Shown here: piece after piece, positions 8,162 through 16,049 of the stretch
Layout: each line of letters opens with the position of its first letter
Numbering within the stretch: position 1 is the stretch's first letter
Assembly: GCA_947482825.1 (NCBI GenBank)
Contig: CANKMT010000054.1
Location: forward strand, 1-36,875
Reading direction: 5' to 3'
Source of the DNA: Betaproteobacteria bacterium
GTDB taxonomy: Bacteria; Pseudomonadota; Gammaproteobacteria; Burkholderiales; SG8-39
DNA length: 36,875 nucleotides
Position numbers and translations under genes: made by a program
The notes under the pieces: model-generated
The model's input: only the letters and a program-made list of their open reading frames with translations
The model's database searches: none
What the model was told of the DNA's origin: nothing

Positions 8162-8776
8162 ATGCCCAAGAACACTGAGAGAAACACTGCGCGCCTGCGC
8201 AAATACCTGCAGGACATGACCCACCTCGTGTCGGAGCATGGATCCGACGAACCACGCATGCTCGCCGACGGGGAAACGCTGCTCAAGGGGCTGATCGCCA
8301 ACGACGACTGGCTGCCCGACGAATTCGCGCTGCCCTCGACCGAGTCCTACCGGCAATACCTGCTGCACTGCGACCCGCTGGAGCGTTTCAGCGTGGTGAG
8401 TTTCGTCTGGGGCCCGGGCCAGAAGACCCCGGTCCACGACCACACCGTTTGGGGGCTGGTGGGCGTGATGCGCGGCGCAGAGTTGTGCGAGGAGTTCAAC
8501 GGCGTCACGGTGGGCCAGCCTTTCCATGCAAGCGGCACGCATCGCATCGAGCCGGGAGAAGTCGATCGTGTATCGCCCACGATAGGCGACATCCACGTGG
8601 TGTCCAACGCCTACGCCGACCGCGCGTCGATCAGCATCCACGTGTACGGCGCGAATATCGGCGCGGTGCGCCGGCATGTCTTCGATCCGGCCAGCGGCAA
8701 GCCGCGCGAATTCATCTCCGGCTATCACAACACCGTGATGCCGAACCTGTGGGACCGCTCGCAGGAGAGTCGTTGA
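8162..8776 (+). CDS. cysteine dioxygenase-family thiol dioxygenase, probably 3-mercaptopropionate type
   Basis: This 204-residue cupin oxidises a small thiol to its sulfinate using a mononuclear iron. The iron ligands are H92 and H94 in VHDHTVWG, and H145 in GDIHVVSN. The Ser-His-Tyr outer-sphere set is S158, H160 and Y162 in ISIHVYG. At the position where mammalian cysteine dioxygenase has its substrate-binding arginine, this protein has Q65 in YRQYLLHCD. That is the pattern of the bacterial 3-mercaptopropionate dioxygenases, so the substrate may be 3-mercaptopropionate and not cysteine (inference from family knowledge). ATG 8162 follows the dctM stop by ten bases, with a weak AGGA. Its stop overlaps the selO start, so the two genes are translationally coupled. 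Confidence 0.88.
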   Translation: MPKNTERNTARLRKYLQDMTHLVSEHGSDEPRMLADGETLLKGLIANDDWLPDEFALPSTESYRQYLLHCDPLERFSVVSFVWGPGQKTPVHDHTVWGLVGVMRGAELCEEFNGVTVGQPFHASGTHRIEPGEVDRVSPTIGDIHVVSNAYADRASISIHVYGANIGAVRRHVFDPASGKPREFISGYHNTVMPNLWDRSQESR

Positions 8777-10290
8777 CACCTCCAGCGCCGGCCCGGCGCC
8801 TCGCCGAAGAGCGGCCGCAGGTCGACGGCCGCCTGGGCTTGCGTTTCGACAACACCTACTCGCGCCTGCCGCCCGGGTTTTTCACCCGCTTGCAGCCCAC
8901 GCCGCTGCCCGATCCTTACCTCGTGGCGTTCAACCCCTCGGCGGCCGAACTGGTCGGGCTCGATCCGGCCTGCGCGCACACGCAGGAGTTCGTCGAAACC
9001 TTCAGCGGAAACCGGATAGCGCAAGGCGCGGAGCCGCTCTCGGCGATCTACGCGGGGCACCAGTTCGGCGTCTTAGTCCAGCAACTGGGCGATGGCCGCG
9101 CCATCCTGCTGGGCGAGGCCGTCGGCCCGGACGAGCGCCGCTGGGACCTCCAGGTCAAGGGCGCGGGCCGCACGCCCTATTCCCGCATGGGCGACGGCCG
9201 CGCGGTGCTGCGCTCCACGATCCGCGAGTATCTCTGCTCCGAGGCGATGCACGGCCTTGGCATTCCGACCACGCGCGCACTTGCGATCACCGGCAGTGAT
9301 GCGCCCGTGTACCGCGAGACCACCGAGACCTCGGCGGTGCTCACGCGCATGGCCCCGTGCCATGTGCGATTCGGTTCGTTCGAAGTCTTCTATCACCGCA
9401 AGCAGTACGACCAGGTGCGCATCCTGGCCGACTACGTCCTGCGCGAACACTTCCCCGAGTTGCTCGCAGCCGAGAAACCTTACCTCGCGCTGCTCGCCGA
9501 GGTGATCCATCGCACGGCCGAACTGGTCGCGCGCTGGCAGGCAGTGGGCTTTTGCCACGGCGTCATGAACACCGACAACATGTCGATCCTCGGCCTCACG
9601 ATCGATTACGGCCCTTACGGCTTTCTCGACGGGTTCGACTGGAACCATGTGTGCAACCATTCGGACGACGGCGGGCGCTACGCCTACAACAGGCAACCGG
9701 GCGTCGCGCACTGGAACCTCTACTGCCTGGGACAGGCGCTGCTTCCGTTGCTGGACATGGAGGAAGCCGAAGCCGCACTGCAGAAATTCGAGGTGTCCTT
9801 CGACACGGCTTACGCGACCCTAATGCGCGCGAAACTGGGCTTGCTCACGAGCCATGACGAAGATCCGAAGCTGCTCGAGGATCTCCTCGGGCTCATGCAC
9901 TCCAGCCGCACCGACTACACGATCTTTTTTCGCAGCCTGGCGGGGTTCGACACGGCGATCAGCGCACACAACGAAAAGCTGCGCGACCAGTTCGTCGAGC
10001 GCGAAGGGTTCGATGCGTGGGCGGCGCGCTATCGCGAAAGGCTCGGGCGCGAGAACTCGGTTGCGGCCGAGCGCCGCGAACGCATGAACCTTGTAAACCC
10101 GGCCTATGTGCTGCGCAACTGGATGGCCGAGGAGGCGATCGCGCGGGCGCGCGACGACCGGGATTTCTCGTTCATCGAACAGTTGCGCCGGCTCCTCGCG
10201 GACCCCTACAGCGAACAGGCCGGGATGGAGCGCTTCGCGGCTTACCCGCCGGAATGGGCGGGGACGATCTCGGTCAGCTGCTCTTCCTGA
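8773..10290 (+). CDS. selO: SelO protein adenylyltransferase (YdiU/UPF0061)
   Basis: SelO is a pseudokinase-fold enzyme that moves AMP from ATP onto hydroxyl groups of redox-related proteins. This 505-residue copy has the family blocks IYAGHQFGV, GAGRTPYSRMGDGRAVLRS, HGVMNTDNMS (262-271) and IDYGPYGF (277-284), the last two holding the metal and catalytic residues. The C-terminus SVSCSS keeps the conserved cysteine where some relatives carry selenocysteine. Start is TTG 8773, overlapping the dioxygenase stop as TTGA, with AGGAG five bases upstream. The same frame is open back to 8449 but lies inside the dioxygenase and has no SelO homology. The coupling to a thiol dioxygenase, with msrB nearby, points to thiol and redox balance. 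Confidence 0.93.
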   Translation: MTPPAPARRLAEERPQVDGRLGLRFDNTYSRLPPGFFTRLQPTPLPDPYLVAFNPSAAELVGLDPACAHTQEFVETFSGNRIAQGAEPLSAIYAGHQFGVLVQQLGDGRAILLGEAVGPDERRWDLQVKGAGRTPYSRMGDGRAVLRSTIREYLCSEAMHGLGIPTTRALAITGSDAPVYRETTETSAVLTRMAPCHVRFGSFEVFYHRKQYDQVRILADYVLREHFPELLAAEKPYLALLAEVIHRTAELVARWQAVGFCHGVMNTDNMSILGLTIDYGPYGFLDGFDWNHVCNHSDDGGRYAYNRQPGVAHWNLYCLGQALLPLLDMEEAEAALQKFEVSFDTAYATLMRAKLGLLTSHDEDPKLLEDLLGLMHSSRTDYTIFFRSLAGFDTAISAHNEKLRDQFVEREGFDAWAARYRERLGRENSVAAERRERMNLVNPAYVLRNWMAEEAIARARDDRDFSFIEQLRRLLADPYSEQAGMERFAAYPPEWAGTISVSCSS

Positions 10291-10308
10291 ACCCGCACGG
10301 CGCAGGGA

Positions 10309-10968
10309 TCACTTCGCGCCGCGCGACCTCAACAGTTCCTCGATCGGCCGGTTTTTGGCTGCGTTGGCAAGCGCAAGCGGTGTGGCCCCGCTTGCGCTCA
10401 CTGCATTGAGGTCGGCGCGTTTGTCGATCAGGCGCGCGGCCACCTCGCGGCGGGAATAGAGCGCCGCCGTATGCAGCGGTGTGGTGCCGTTGCGCGTGCG
10501 GCTGTTGACGTCGGCGCCGCGCGCGAGCAGCAGCTCGACGATCTCCATGCGCCCTTTCATGACGGCGTAATGCAGCGCAGAGGCGCCGGAGCCCGGGTCC
10601 TTCGACTCGATGTCGGCGCCCTGGTCGAGCATGCTGCGGGCGACATCGACATCGCCCCGCACGACGGCCTCATGGAGCGAACGCGACTGGGTAAGCGCCG
10701 TGGGCGTTGGCGCAGTCACGGGCGCCGGTTGGGCCGGGGGCTTCTCGGCAACCACGGGCGCCACAGGTGCAGACGGTGCGGGTGCCGCCGCCGGTAGACC
10801 GGAGGCCTCCGAGCCGCCGAAAAGCCTGTTGAACAGGCCGCGCGCCCCGTCGATCAACTGCTCATGCAACAGGGGCTCCTGAGGCTGAGCGTGAAGCGTT
10901 GTGATCCCCGGAACCATCGCCGCGAACGACGCCGCAATCACAACTGCGATCCGTGACTTGATCTTCAT
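10309..10968 (-). CDS. exported ankyrin-repeat protein
   Basis: The 219-residue protein starts with a signal peptide (MKIKSRIAVVIAASFAAMVPG, cleaved near LHAQ). A proline-alanine-rich linker covers about residues 50-95. Three to four ankyrin repeats then run to the C-terminus, seen in SLHEAVVRGDVDVARSMLDQGAD, SALHYAVMKGRMEIVELLLARGAD, TPLHTAALYSRREVAARLID and TPLALANAAKNRP. It is probably periplasmic and binds another protein; the partner is not evident. ATG 10968 has AGGAGG about five bases upstream and is preferred to ATG 10998. It converges on selO with an 18-base gap and diverges from msrB. Confidence 0.85.
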   Translation of the reverse strand: MKIKSRIAVVIAASFAAMVPGITTLHAQPQEPLLHEQLIDGARGLFNRLFGGSEASGLPAAAPAPSAPVAPVVAEKPPAQPAPVTAPTPTALTQSRSLHEAVVRGDVDVARSMLDQGADIESKDPGSGASALHYAVMKGRMEIVELLLARGADVNSRTRNGTTPLHTAALYSRREVAARLIDKRADLNAVSASGATPLALANAAKNRPIEELLRSRGAK

Positions 10969-11093
10969 GCGCCCTCCTGACCTGAAGCATAGCGCCAATT
11001 CGCCGTGGGCGATGCGCCACGCCCGGTTCCGGCCGATAATGCCAGCCTTGGCGCAGAACCGGAATTGTCCGGCGCGCGCGAAAGGAGGCCCAA

Positions 11094-11483
11094 TTGAAAC
11101 CCGGCAAGACCGATGCGGAATGGAAAGCCGAACTCACCCCGACCCAGTACCGGGTGACGCGCAAGCACGATACCGAACCGCCTTTTAGCGGCGAATACAA
11201 CGACAACCATGAAAGCGGCGTGTACCGCTGCGTATGTTGCGGCGCCGAAGTGTTCTCGTCGGAGCACAAGTTCGATTCCGGCACCGGCTGGCCTAGCTAC
11301 TGGCAGCCCTCCCGGCCGGAAAACGTCGCCACCCAGGAAGACAACAGCTTTTTTTCGCGCCGCGTCGAGGTGCATTGCGCTTCCTGCGAGGCCCATTTCG
11401 GGCATGTTTTCGAGGACGGGCCCAAGCCCACGGGCCTGCGCTACTGCATCAATTCGGCTTCCCTGCGGTTCGAGAAGAAATAG
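11094..11483 (+). CDS. msrB: peptide-methionine (R)-S-oxide reductase MsrB
   Basis: MsrB reduces R-methionine sulfoxide in proteins and uses thioredoxin for recycling. The 129-residue protein has the structural zinc cysteines C46/C49 (CVCCG) and C95/C98 (CASC), the [13 protein letters not shown] block, and the catalytic C118 in [11 protein letters not shown]. It starts at TTG 11094, supported by a strong AAAGGAGG five bases upstream; no ATG would keep the N-terminal homology. No MsrA lies nearby. It is followed by yciB, as in many betaproteobacteria. Confidence 0.95.
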   Translation: MKPGKTDAEWKAELTPTQYRVTRKHDTEPPFSGEYNDNHESGVYRCVCCGAEVFSSEHKFDSGTGWPSYWQPSRPENVATQEDNSFFSRRVEVHCASCEAHFGHVFEDGPKPTGLRYCINSASLRFEKK

Positions 11484-11501
11484 GCGCCCCCCCCCTTGCC
11501 C

Positions 11502-11530
11502 CCGGGGCCCGCGGCCCCGGATGGTAAAAT
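11502..11530 (+). promoter_or_regulatory. GC hairpin and extended -10 promoter before yciB
   Basis: A perfect 8-bp stem with a 3-base loop (CCGGGGCC, CGC, GGCCCCGG; 11502-11520) lies after msrB but has no T-run after it, so it is not a classic intrinsic terminator. Directly behind it, TGG-TAAAAT (11522-11530) matches an extended -10 element. The yciB ATG is nine bases further on with no Shine-Dalgarno, so transcripts from here would have a leader of only a few bases. No convincing -35 box is seen at normal spacing. Confidence 0.45.
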
Positions 11531-11539
11531 GTCCGGCAG

Positions 11540-12106
11540 ATGAAATTCCTTTTCGACCTTTTCCCGGTCATCCTCTTTTTCGCCGCTTTCAAGTTCGCCG
11601 GCATCTATGTCGCGACGGCGGTGGCCATGGCCGCCACGGTCGCGCAGATCGCCTGGGTCTGGTTTCGCCACCGCAAGGTCGAGCCGATGCTGTGGGTCAG
11701 CTTCGCGGTCATCGTGGTGTTCGGCACCGCGACCCTGCTGCTGCAGGACGAGATGTTCATCAAATGGAAACCTACGGTGCTCTATTGGCTTTTCGGCGCC
11801 GCGCTCATGGTCGCCCAGTTCGCCTTCCGCAAGAACCTGATCCGCGCAATGATGGGCAAGCAGCTCCAGTTGCCTGATCCCGCATGGGAGCGCCTGCTCT
11901 GGAGCTGGGTCGGATTCTTCACGTTCATGGGAGTGGCCAACCTGTACGTCGCGTTCAATTTTTCCACCGACCTGTGGGTCAACTTCAAGCTGTTCGGCGG
12001 CATGGGCCTCATGTTCGTGTTCGTGATCGGCCAGGCGTTCTACCTTGCCCGGTTCGCAACCGACGAGGCTGCCGTGGAGGAAGCCCCCGGAGGGAAGAAG
12101 CCGTGA
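11540..12106 (+). CDS. yciB: YciB/IspZ-family septation-associated inner membrane protein
   Basis: The 188-residue protein ([19 protein letters not shown]...) is a typical YciB. It has about five to six membrane helices, with family blocks [34 protein letters not shown] and [16 protein letters not shown]. YciB is linked in E. coli to cell-envelope synthesis and septation; the exact role is unsettled. Start ATG 11540 agrees with the family N-terminus. The stop overlaps the downstream BolA start as GTGA, so the two are co-translated. Confidence 0.93.
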   Translation: MKFLFDLFPVILFFAAFKFAGIYVATAVAMAATVAQIAWVWFRHRKVEPMLWVSFAVIVVFGTATLLLQDEMFIKWKPTVLYWLFGAALMVAQFAFRKNLIRAMMGKQLQLPDPAWERLLWSWVGFFTFMGVANLYVAFNFSTDLWVNFKLFGGMGLMFVFVIGQAFYLARFATDEAAVEEAPGGKKP

Positions 12107-12405
12107 ACCCGGCCCTGAACCTCGAGCCGGTCCTGCGCGAACGGCTCGGCACGCTCGGTCCCGAATCGCTGGAAATCACCGACGACAGCGCCGCGCACGC
12201 CGGGCACGCCGGTGCCGCGCCGGGCGGCAACACGCACTGGAGCGTGGCCATCGTGTCGCATGCGTTCGAGGGCAAGACGACGCTCGCGCGCCACCGCCTG
12301 GTGTATGCCGCGCTCGGCGACCTCATGAACAACCCGATCCATGCGCTGCAGATCAAAGCGCGCTCCCCGGCCGAGGCCCGGGCCGCCAGACAAACTCAAC
12401 CCTGA
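12103..12405 (+). CDS. BolA-family protein
   Basis: This 100-residue protein fits Bol[17 protein letters not shown], then [33 protein letters not shown] and [13 protein letters not shown]. BolA proteins partner with monothiol glutaredoxins in iron-sulfur handling and affect cell shape and stress gene expression. The invariant histidine in the RHRLVY segment and the conserved IHAL are present. Start GTG 12103 overlaps the yciB stop (GTGA), with GGAGGG about eight bases upstream. The parvulin gene follows after 12 bases; this order is common in betaproteobacteria. Confidence 0.9.
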   Translation: MNPALNLEPVLRERLGTLGPESLEITDDSAAHAGHAGAAPGGNTHWSVAIVSHAFEGKTTLARHRLVYAALGDLMNNPIHALQIKARSPAEARAARQTQP

Positions 12406-12417
12406 AAGAGGAAGCAG

Positions 12418-13266
12418 ATGAACACCCGACCGACCAACTACTTGCGCGTCGCCGCGCTGGCATTGGCAATGGTCGCGGCCTTGCCGGTTGCGGCGCAGGC
12501 ACCTGCCAAGCCGGCGCCGCCCGTGCCGGCGGCGCTCGCGGCGGCGGCCTCCGGGCCGATTGCCACCGTCAACGGGGTCGCGATCCCGCCGCAACGCGCC
12601 GAACTGCTGGTGCGTCAGACGCTCCAGCAAGGCCAGCAGGACGGCCCGCAGTTGCGGGCGGCCGTACGCGAGGAACTGATCAATCGCGAGATCGTCGCCC
12701 AAGAGGCTGCGAAGAGTGGGATCGGGAAGCGGCCCGATTTCCTGAGCGATCTGGAAATCGTGCGCCAGCAACTGCTCGTCGATGCCTACCTGCGCGAATA
12801 TGCGCGCGCCAACCCGCTCACCGACGCGGAGATCCAGAAGGAATACGACCGCATCAAGGCTGAACGGGGCGACCGGGAATACAAGGCCCGCCATATCCTG
12901 GTCGGCACCGAAGATGAAGCCAAGAGTGTCGTTGCGGACCTGAAAAAAGGCGCCAAGTTCGACGATCTCGCGCGCAAGCTTTCCAAGGACGACGGAACCA
13001 AGGCCAAGGGCGGCGATCTCGATTGGCAGACGCCCGCCACGTTCGACAAGGACTTCGCAAACGGCCTGGTCAAGTTGACCAAAGGCAAGTACACCGAAAC
13101 TGCGGTCAAGACCCGGTTCGGCTTTCACATCATCCAGCTCGACGATTCGCGCAGCGCGCAGATTCCGCCGCTGGCGGAAGTGAAGAACAACCTTGTGCGC
13201 GGAATGCAGCAGATGAAAATCTCAAAGCATGTGGAGGAATTGCGCACCAAGGCCAGGGTAGAGTAA
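12418..13266 (+). CDS. periplasmic parvulin-type peptidylprolyl isomerase
   Basis: The 282-residue protein has a signal peptide ending near PVAAQA, an N-terminal chaperone-like helical region (residues 45-140, AVREELINREIVAQEA), and one parvulin domain at about 155-245. Domain marks are YKARHILVGTEDEAKSV, FDDLARKLSKDDGTKAKGGDL and TRFGFHIIQLDD. It should help fold exported proteins in the periplasm, as PrsA- and SurA-like proteins do. The single domain makes it PpiC/PrsA-like and not full SurA. Start ATG 12418 has GAGGAAG upstream. It ends the yciB-bolA operon. Confidence 0.92.
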   Translation: MNTRPTNYLRVAALALAMVAALPVAAQAPAKPAPPVPAALAAAASGPIATVNGVAIPPQRAELLVRQTLQQGQQDGPQLRAAVREELINREIVAQEAAKSGIGKRPDFLSDLEIVRQQLLVDAYLREYARANPLTDAEIQKEYDRIKAERGDREYKARHILVGTEDEAKSVVADLKKGAKFDDLARKLSKDDGTKAKGGDLDWQTPATFDKDFANGLVKLTKGKYTETAVKTRFGFHIIQLDDSRSAQIPPLAEVKNNLVRGMQQMKISKHVEELRTKARVE

Positions 13267-13287
13267 GCCAATCGCTGGAGGTCAGCC

Positions 13288-13554
13288 ATGAACCCCGAGA
13301 AGATCAAGGTCCGCATCACCGACACCGGCAAGACGATGGACGTCGTCGTGCTCAACAAGCGGGTGGAATTCATCGAGGTCGTGCTCGGCGAAGGCATCCA
13401 CAACGTCAAGTGCAGTCTCACGCCGACGCGCAATGGCCTTGCCTATGCGGGCTCGGCCATGGGGCGCGAGATCGTCTACGAGCGCAGCCGGGAGCAGGTC
13501 AAGGCGGAGATCGAACTGTTCAACCCCGCGGTCCCGAAGGGCCGACCCCGCTAG
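13288..13554 (+). CDS. 88-residue conserved-looking protein of unknown function
   Basis: I do not recognise a named family. The protein is MNPEKIKVRITDTGKTMDVV... and is rich in alternating beta-strand patterns (KVRITDTG, VVLNKRVEFIEVVLGEG, NVKCSLTPTRNGLAYAG, MGREIVYERS). It has no signal peptide or membrane helix, so it is probably a small cytoplasmic beta-rich protein. The start ATG 13288 has GGAGG about eight bases upstream, and codon use matches its neighbours, which supports a real gene. It follows the parvulin gene by 21 bases and may be co-transcribed. It converges with the lipoprotein gene at 13596. Confidence 0.7.
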   Translation: MNPEKIKVRITDTGKTMDVVVLNKRVEFIEVVLGEGIHNVKCSLTPTRNGLAYAGSAMGREIVYERSREQVKAEIELFNPAVPKGRPR

Positions 13555-13595
13555 AGGCCTGTCCCGTAGCCGACCGCGTTGTACGGCGGGCGTGA

Positions 13596-14015
13596 CTACT
13601 TCTTCGCCGGCGCCTCGGCCTTGGAAGACTCGGGCTTGGGCGGCTCGGCCGACGGAATCTTGCAACCGGTGAAACTCAGCGTCGGGGCATCGACCAGGCT
13701 CACCTCCTCGCTGCCAACCGTCAGCACCGCCTTCCCGTTGCCAAAGCGCCCGGCTTCCCCTGCCACCCGGTCGAGCCGGAACTCGCGCTCGGGCAGAATC
13801 ACCCAGGCCGAGGCGCCGTTTTCGAGCATTCGCACATAAAAACGCTTGCCGCCCGCGCACTGGTAGGCCGTCGAATTGACCGGCACTCGCGAACGCTCGA
13901 TGTTCTTCTCGCCCATGAAGGGGAGCGACGGCATTGCGACGCCCCCGCAACCGGCGGCAAGGAGGGAAAAGGTGGCAAGCACCAGCACGGCGGAAAATGG
14001 CGATCTGGGTTTCAT
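13596..14015 (-). CDS. MliC-like lipoprotein (c-type lysozyme inhibitor fold)
   Basis: The 139-residue protein has a lipoprotein signal with lipobox LLAAGC at about residues 18-23. A central MliC-like domain follows (STAYQCAGGKRFYVR, GASAWVILPEREFRLDRV, GRFGNGKAVLTVGSEEVSL) and then an Ala-Lys-rich tail. MliC proteins (PF09864) sit in the membrane facing the periplasm and block c-type lysozyme. The two domain cysteines (YQC and TGCK) could form the usual disulfide. The similarity is moderate, so inhibitor function is inferred. It lies six bases after the deacetylase gene on the same strand. Confidence 0.7.
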   Translation of the reverse strand: MKPRSPFSAVLVLATFSLLAAGCGGVAMPSLPFMGEKNIERSRVPVNSTAYQCAGGKRFYVRMLENGASAWVILPEREFRLDRVAGEAGRFGNGKAVLTVGSEEVSLVDAPTLSFTGCKIPSAEPPKPESSKAEAPAKK

Positions 14016-14021
14016 GGTGTC

Positions 14022-14948
14022 CTAGTTTAGGCCGGCCAGCACCCGGAGGTGGCGGACCGCGCTGCGGCCGAGCGCCGAGAGATCGTACCCGCCTTCGAGC
14101 ATCGACACGATCTTTCCGTGGCTGTGGCGGTCGGTTGCACGCTTGACCTCTTCGGTGACCCAAGCGTAATCGGCATCCTGCAAAGCGAGCATGGCCATGT
14201 CGTCATCCGCATGCGCATCGAACCCGGCCGAGAAGATCACCAGTTGCGGCGCGAATTCGTGGAGCACCGGGAGCCAGTAGCGCGTGACCGCCTCGCGGAA
14301 CGCCTGGCTGCCGGCGCCGGCGGGAAGCGGAACGTTGACCATGTTGTCCGCGCCCGGCTCGGTCCCGCTGTACGGATAGAAAGGATGCTGGAAGGTGGAC
14401 GCCATCAGCACGTGCGGGTCGCCAGCGAAGATGTCTTCGGTCCCGTTGCCGTGGTGCACGTCGAAATCGATGATCGCCACGCGTTCGATGCCGTGCGCAT
14501 GGACGGCATGGCGCGCGGCGATCGCCACGTTGTTGAAGATGCAGAACCCCATCGGCCGCGTCCGGGTCGCGTGGTGGCCCGGCGGGCGCACGCTGCAAAA
14601 CGCATTCTCGACCTCGCCTTTCATGACCAGATCGGTGGCGAGGACGCCGGCCCCGGCGGCGTGCAACGCGGCGTTGAGGCTGTGCGGATTCATCGCGGTA
14701 TCCGGGTCGAGATGCACAGTACCGGATCGCGGCGACGCATCCCGGATTGCGCGCACGTACTCCGCAGGGTGCACTCGAGCGATTTGGTCGTCGGTGGCGA
14801 GGGGCGCTTCGTATCTCGCCAGGTACTGCGCGATCCCCGAAGAAATCGCCTGGTCTTCGATGGCCGCAAGGCGCGCCGGGCATTCCGGATGGTGGGCACC
14901 CATATCGTGCTTCGCGCATTCGCCGTGGGTGATGAAGGCGGTGGTCAT
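14022..14948 (-). CDS. HDAC/AcuC-family deacetylase
   Basis: This 308-residue protein is a zinc deacetylase of the histone-deacetylase/acetylpolyamine amidohydrolase family. The catalytic histidines are H125 and H126 in RPPGHHA. The zinc ligands are D163 and H165 in DFDVHHGNGT and D244 in AGFDAH. The conserved EGGYDLSALG near the C-terminus supplies the catalytic tyrosine. The bacterial substrate may be acetylated proteins or small acetyl-amines; the sequence does not decide. ATG 14948 (MTTAFITHGEC) matches the family start; ATG 14966 adds six residues. The MliC-like gene follows on the same strand, and moxR diverges upstream. Confidence 0.9.
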   Translation of the reverse strand: MTTAFITHGECAKHDMGAHHPECPARLAAIEDQAISSGIAQYLARYEAPLATDDQIARVHPAEYVRAIRDASPRSGTVHLDPDTAMNPHSLNAALHAAGAGVLATDLVMKGEVENAFCSVRPPGHHATRTRPMGFCIFNNVAIAARHAVHAHGIERVAIIDFDVHHGNGTEDIFAGDPHVLMASTFQHPFYPYSGTEPGADNMVNVPLPAGAGSQAFREAVTRYWLPVLHEFAPQLVIFSAGFDAHADDDMAMLALQDADYAWVTEEVKRATDRHSHGKIVSMLEGGYDLSALGRSAVRHLRVLAGLN

Positions 14949-15058
14949 GTTTCCGGGGCGGACCATTCGTGAAATTGTTTGCGAATCATAGCGTAATCCC
15001 CGCGCCCGACCGGCGCTCGGCTAGCCGCTGCGGTGCCGCAACCCGTACAATCCGGGCC

Positions 15059-15994
15059 ATGCTGCTCAAACCGAAATTCCAGACGGCTTCGCCCCTGCGC
15101 GGCGTGATCGAAACCGCCGGCCAGATCATTCTCGGCAAGGAGGCGCAGATCCGCCTCGCCCTTGCCTGTGTGCTCGCTCGCGGCCACCTGCTGATCGAAG
15201 ACCTCCCGGGCGTGGGCAAGACGACGCTCGCCCAGGTGCTGGCGCGCACTCTGGGCCTTGACTTCCACCGCATCCAGTTCACCAGCGACATGCTCCCCGC
15301 GGACATCCTGGGCGTCTCGGTCTACGATCGCGACAGCGGCGCCTTCAAGTTCCATCCCGGGCCGATTTTCGCGCAAGTGATTCTCGCCGACGAAGTCAAC
15401 CGCGCCACGCCTAAGACGCAAAGCGCCCTGCTCGAAGCGATGGAAGAGCACCAGGTGACCGCCGAAGGCGAGACCCGGCCGCTGCCCGTGCCGTTCTTCG
15501 TGATTGCGACCCAGAACCCTTCCGAGCAGGTCGGGACGTTCCCGCTGCCGGAATCGCAACTCGACCGTTTCCTGATGCGCATCGAGCTCGGCTACCCGGG
15601 CCGCGATGCGGAGCGCGCGTTGCTCGCCGGGGCCGACCGGCGCGACATGCTTGCGGCGCTCGGGCCCTGCCTCACGCCTGCCCAACTGGTGGGGCTGCAG
15701 GCCGAAGCCGGCCGGGTCCACGTGGCCCCGGCGCTTCTAGATTACGTGCAGGCGATCGTCGAGCACACCCGCCGCTCGGCCGATTATGTTTCGGGCCTCT
15801 CGCCGCGCGCGGCCCTTGGGTTGGTCCATTCGGCGCGTGCATCGGCGTATATCGAAGGCCGCGACAAGGTGATTCCCGAAGACGTGCAGGCCGTGCTGCC
15901 CGGCGTCGCCGCGCACCGCCTGCGCCCGGCGCACGACACCAGCCGCCGGGTGGACGTCGGCGCGCAGTTGCTCGCGGCCGTTCCCATCCCCTGA
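15059..15994 (+). CDS. MoxR-family AAA+ ATPase
   Basis: The 311-residue protein is a MoxR chaperone-like ATPase. Walker A is LPGVGKTT (near residue 50), Walker B is VILADEVNRA, the sensor region is ATQNPSEQVGTFPLPESQLDRF, and the AAA lid follows. MoxR ATPases help assemble or activate metal- and membrane-associated complexes and are nearly always followed by a DUF58 (von Willebrand-like) gene and often a transglutaminase gene. Neither is present here: the next gene is a convergent nucleoside transporter. ATG 15059 was chosen over the upstream ATG 14969, whose 30 extra residues overlap the promoter region and lack homology. Confidence 0.9.
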   Translation: MLLKPKFQTASPLRGVIETAGQIILGKEAQIRLALACVLARGHLLIEDLPGVGKTTLAQVLARTLGLDFHRIQFTSDMLPADILGVSVYDRDSGAFKFHPGPIFAQVILADEVNRATPKTQSALLEAMEEHQVTAEGETRPLPVPFFVIATQNPSEQVGTFPLPESQLDRFLMRIELGYPGRDAERALLAGADRRDMLAALGPCLTPAQLVGLQAEAGRVHVAPALLDYVQAIVEHTRRSADYVSGLSPRAALGLVHSARASAYIEGRDKVIPEDVQAVLPGVAAHRLRPAHDTSRRVDVGAQLLAAVPIP

Positions 15995-16049
15995 TCCAGG
16001 CTTTGCAGCCCAGGAGCTTCGCCCGGGCTATGCGCGGTGCGAAACGGCG

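Noticed and set aside
8449..8772. Upstream extension of the selO frame
   Set aside because: It lies within the thiol dioxygenase gene and has no SelO homology; TTG 8773 has its own Shine-Dalgarno.
11502..11520. Hairpin after msrB read as an intrinsic terminator
   Set aside because: The stem is perfect but the next bases are ATGGTAAAATG with no T-run.
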